DNA from: Paracoccaceae bacterium
Lineage (GTDB): Bacteria; Pseudomonadota; Alphaproteobacteria; Rhodobacterales; Rhodobacteraceae
Direction of reading: 5' to 3'
NCBI GenBank assembly: GCA_016765235.1
Contig: JAESQH010000204.1
Coordinates: 1 to 31,155, forward strand
Length of the DNA stretch: 31,155 nt
Shown here: positions 30,953-31,155 of the stretch, one piece after another
Layout of the letters: every line of letters starts with the position of its first letter
Position numbering within the stretch: position 1 is the stretch's first letter
Notes under the pieces: model-generated
What the model saw: the letters and a program-made list of their open reading frames with translations, nothing else
The model's database searches: none
Told to the model about the DNA's origin: nothing
Program-made: the position numbers and the translations under genes

Positions 30953-31083
30953 CTGAGTGCTGTTTTTGCCTGCCACAAGAAATCTCACGAAGGAAAGCTG
31001 GGTGCTGCCATCGTTCCGAATCTTGATAGTCAGTCAGTCGACAGACCAGTTAAACTGGAAATTCATCAAGGGAGATATTTGTG

Positions 31084-31155
31084 ATGAAAAATAAGGAATG
31101 TAAGAAAAACGGCAGCGTCAAAACGGCTTTAAAGACCGTTTTGACGGTTTCCGTG
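31084..31155 (+). CDS. Start of a probable exported protein, possibly TonB-dependent receptor, cut by window edge
   Basis: An AAGGGAG site precedes ATG 31084 (GTG at 31081 is also possible). The 24 visible residues start with a lysine-rich stretch (M-K-N-K-E-C-K-K-N) followed by a hydrophobic turn (A-L-K-T-V-L-T-V-S-V), typical of a signal peptide. TonB-dependent receptors commonly begin this way and commonly flank catabolic clusters for hydrophobic substrates. Nothing in these residues proves that family. Its promoter shares the palindrome with the catabolic operons. Confidence 0.45.
   Translation, partial: MKNKECKKNGSVKTALKTVLTVSV

Larger units (their letters stand above)
30718..31083. promoter_or_regulatory. 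Divergent control region between minus operon and the edge gene
   Basis: This 366-bp AT-rich stretch has no gene. It contains a minus-strand promoter, the ATGAATC palindrome, a plus-strand promoter and a leader of about 130 nt. In the leader CTTGAT (31022-31027) can pair with ATCAAG (31065-31070), which overlaps the AAGGGAG ribosome site, and CCAGT-TAA-ACTGG (31046-31058) is a small hairpin between them. The composition shift from the interior genes is marked. Confidence 0.55.

Noticed and set aside
1..31155. CRISPR arrays, tRNA or rRNA genes, phage genes, integrases
   Set aside because: No spaced direct repeats, cloverleaf sequences or phage/integrase motifs were seen on either strand.

Overview
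The window reads as a proteobacterial catabolic island. Its interior (about 300-30,900) is moderately GC-rich, densely packed and almost entirely CoA-thioester chemistry. The two edges differ. At the left is the 5' end of an algH/yqgE-type gene (1-179, minus) with AT-rich codons and a gammaproteobacterial-looking N-terminus. At the right is an AT-rich intergenic region leading into the start of a probable secreted or outer-membrane protein. Several interior genes (aldehyde dehydrogenase + DUF779 + GAF/Fis regulator, nitroreductase, methyltransferase) look more like alphaproteobacterial (Rhodobacterales) gene sets. A gammaproteobacterial host carrying transferred catabolic DNA is my best guess, from sequence feel only and not from a phylogeny.

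Layout. (1) 312-3776 minus: a four-gene operon, DUF35 zinc-ribbon/OB protein, thiolase-like protein, hydratase-2-type MaoC and CaiB family CoA-transferase/racemase. It is divergent from a second CaiB family gene (3890-5056, plus) across a promoter with a perfect 16-bp TCTAAC/GTTAGA palindrome. (2) 5070-8090 minus: AcoR-like GAF-Fis regulator without an AAA+ domain, ExaC/AcoD-type aldehyde dehydrogenase, an intrinsic terminator, DUF779 protein. (3) 8187-9725 minus: methyltransferase and nitroreductase with a tiny upstream ORF. (4) 9883-11155: a scar with a frameshifted, internally deleted CaiB pseudogene and a decayed IS5-type transposase fragment. (5) 11317-13327 plus: an unusual TetR regulator fused to a hotdog-like domain, then an SDR. 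(6) 13328-13853: regulatory leader with promoter, palindrome, long hairpin and a possible 44-codon ORF. (7) 13854-23081 plus: an eight-gene operon, 2-oxoacid dehydrogenase E1alpha, E1beta, enoyl-CoA hydratase, E2, acyl-CoA dehydrogenase, acyl-CoA ligase, MmgE/PrpD, CaiB family. (8) 30717-23103 minus: a converging eight-gene operon, MaoC, acyl-CoA dehydrogenase, thiolase-like, DUF35, PaaK-like ligase, acyl-CoA dehydrogenase, and an IpdAB-like CoA-transferase-fold pair. (9) 31084 onward: start of a probable TonB receptor or other exported protein.

How it may work (inference). The converging operons and the edge gene look like one regulon. The plus operon and the right edge gene each have an ATGAATC...TTC palindrome exactly 6 nt upstream of a TTGACT -35 box, and the right copy also lies between divergent promoters serving the minus operon. 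The enzymes would take up and CoA-activate a carboxylic acid, dehydrogenate and hydrate it, cut carbon bonds with thiolase-fold/DUF35 lyases and an IpdAB-like enzyme, and oxidise a 2-oxoacid intermediate through an E1/E2 complex whose E3 is not encoded here. The IpdAB, thiolase-like/DUF35 and acyl-CoA dehydrogenase set recalls steroid ring and side-chain catabolism. No steroid-specific ring enzymes are present and the 2-oxoacid dehydrogenase is foreign to that scheme, so the substrate is unknown and the pathway may be undescribed.
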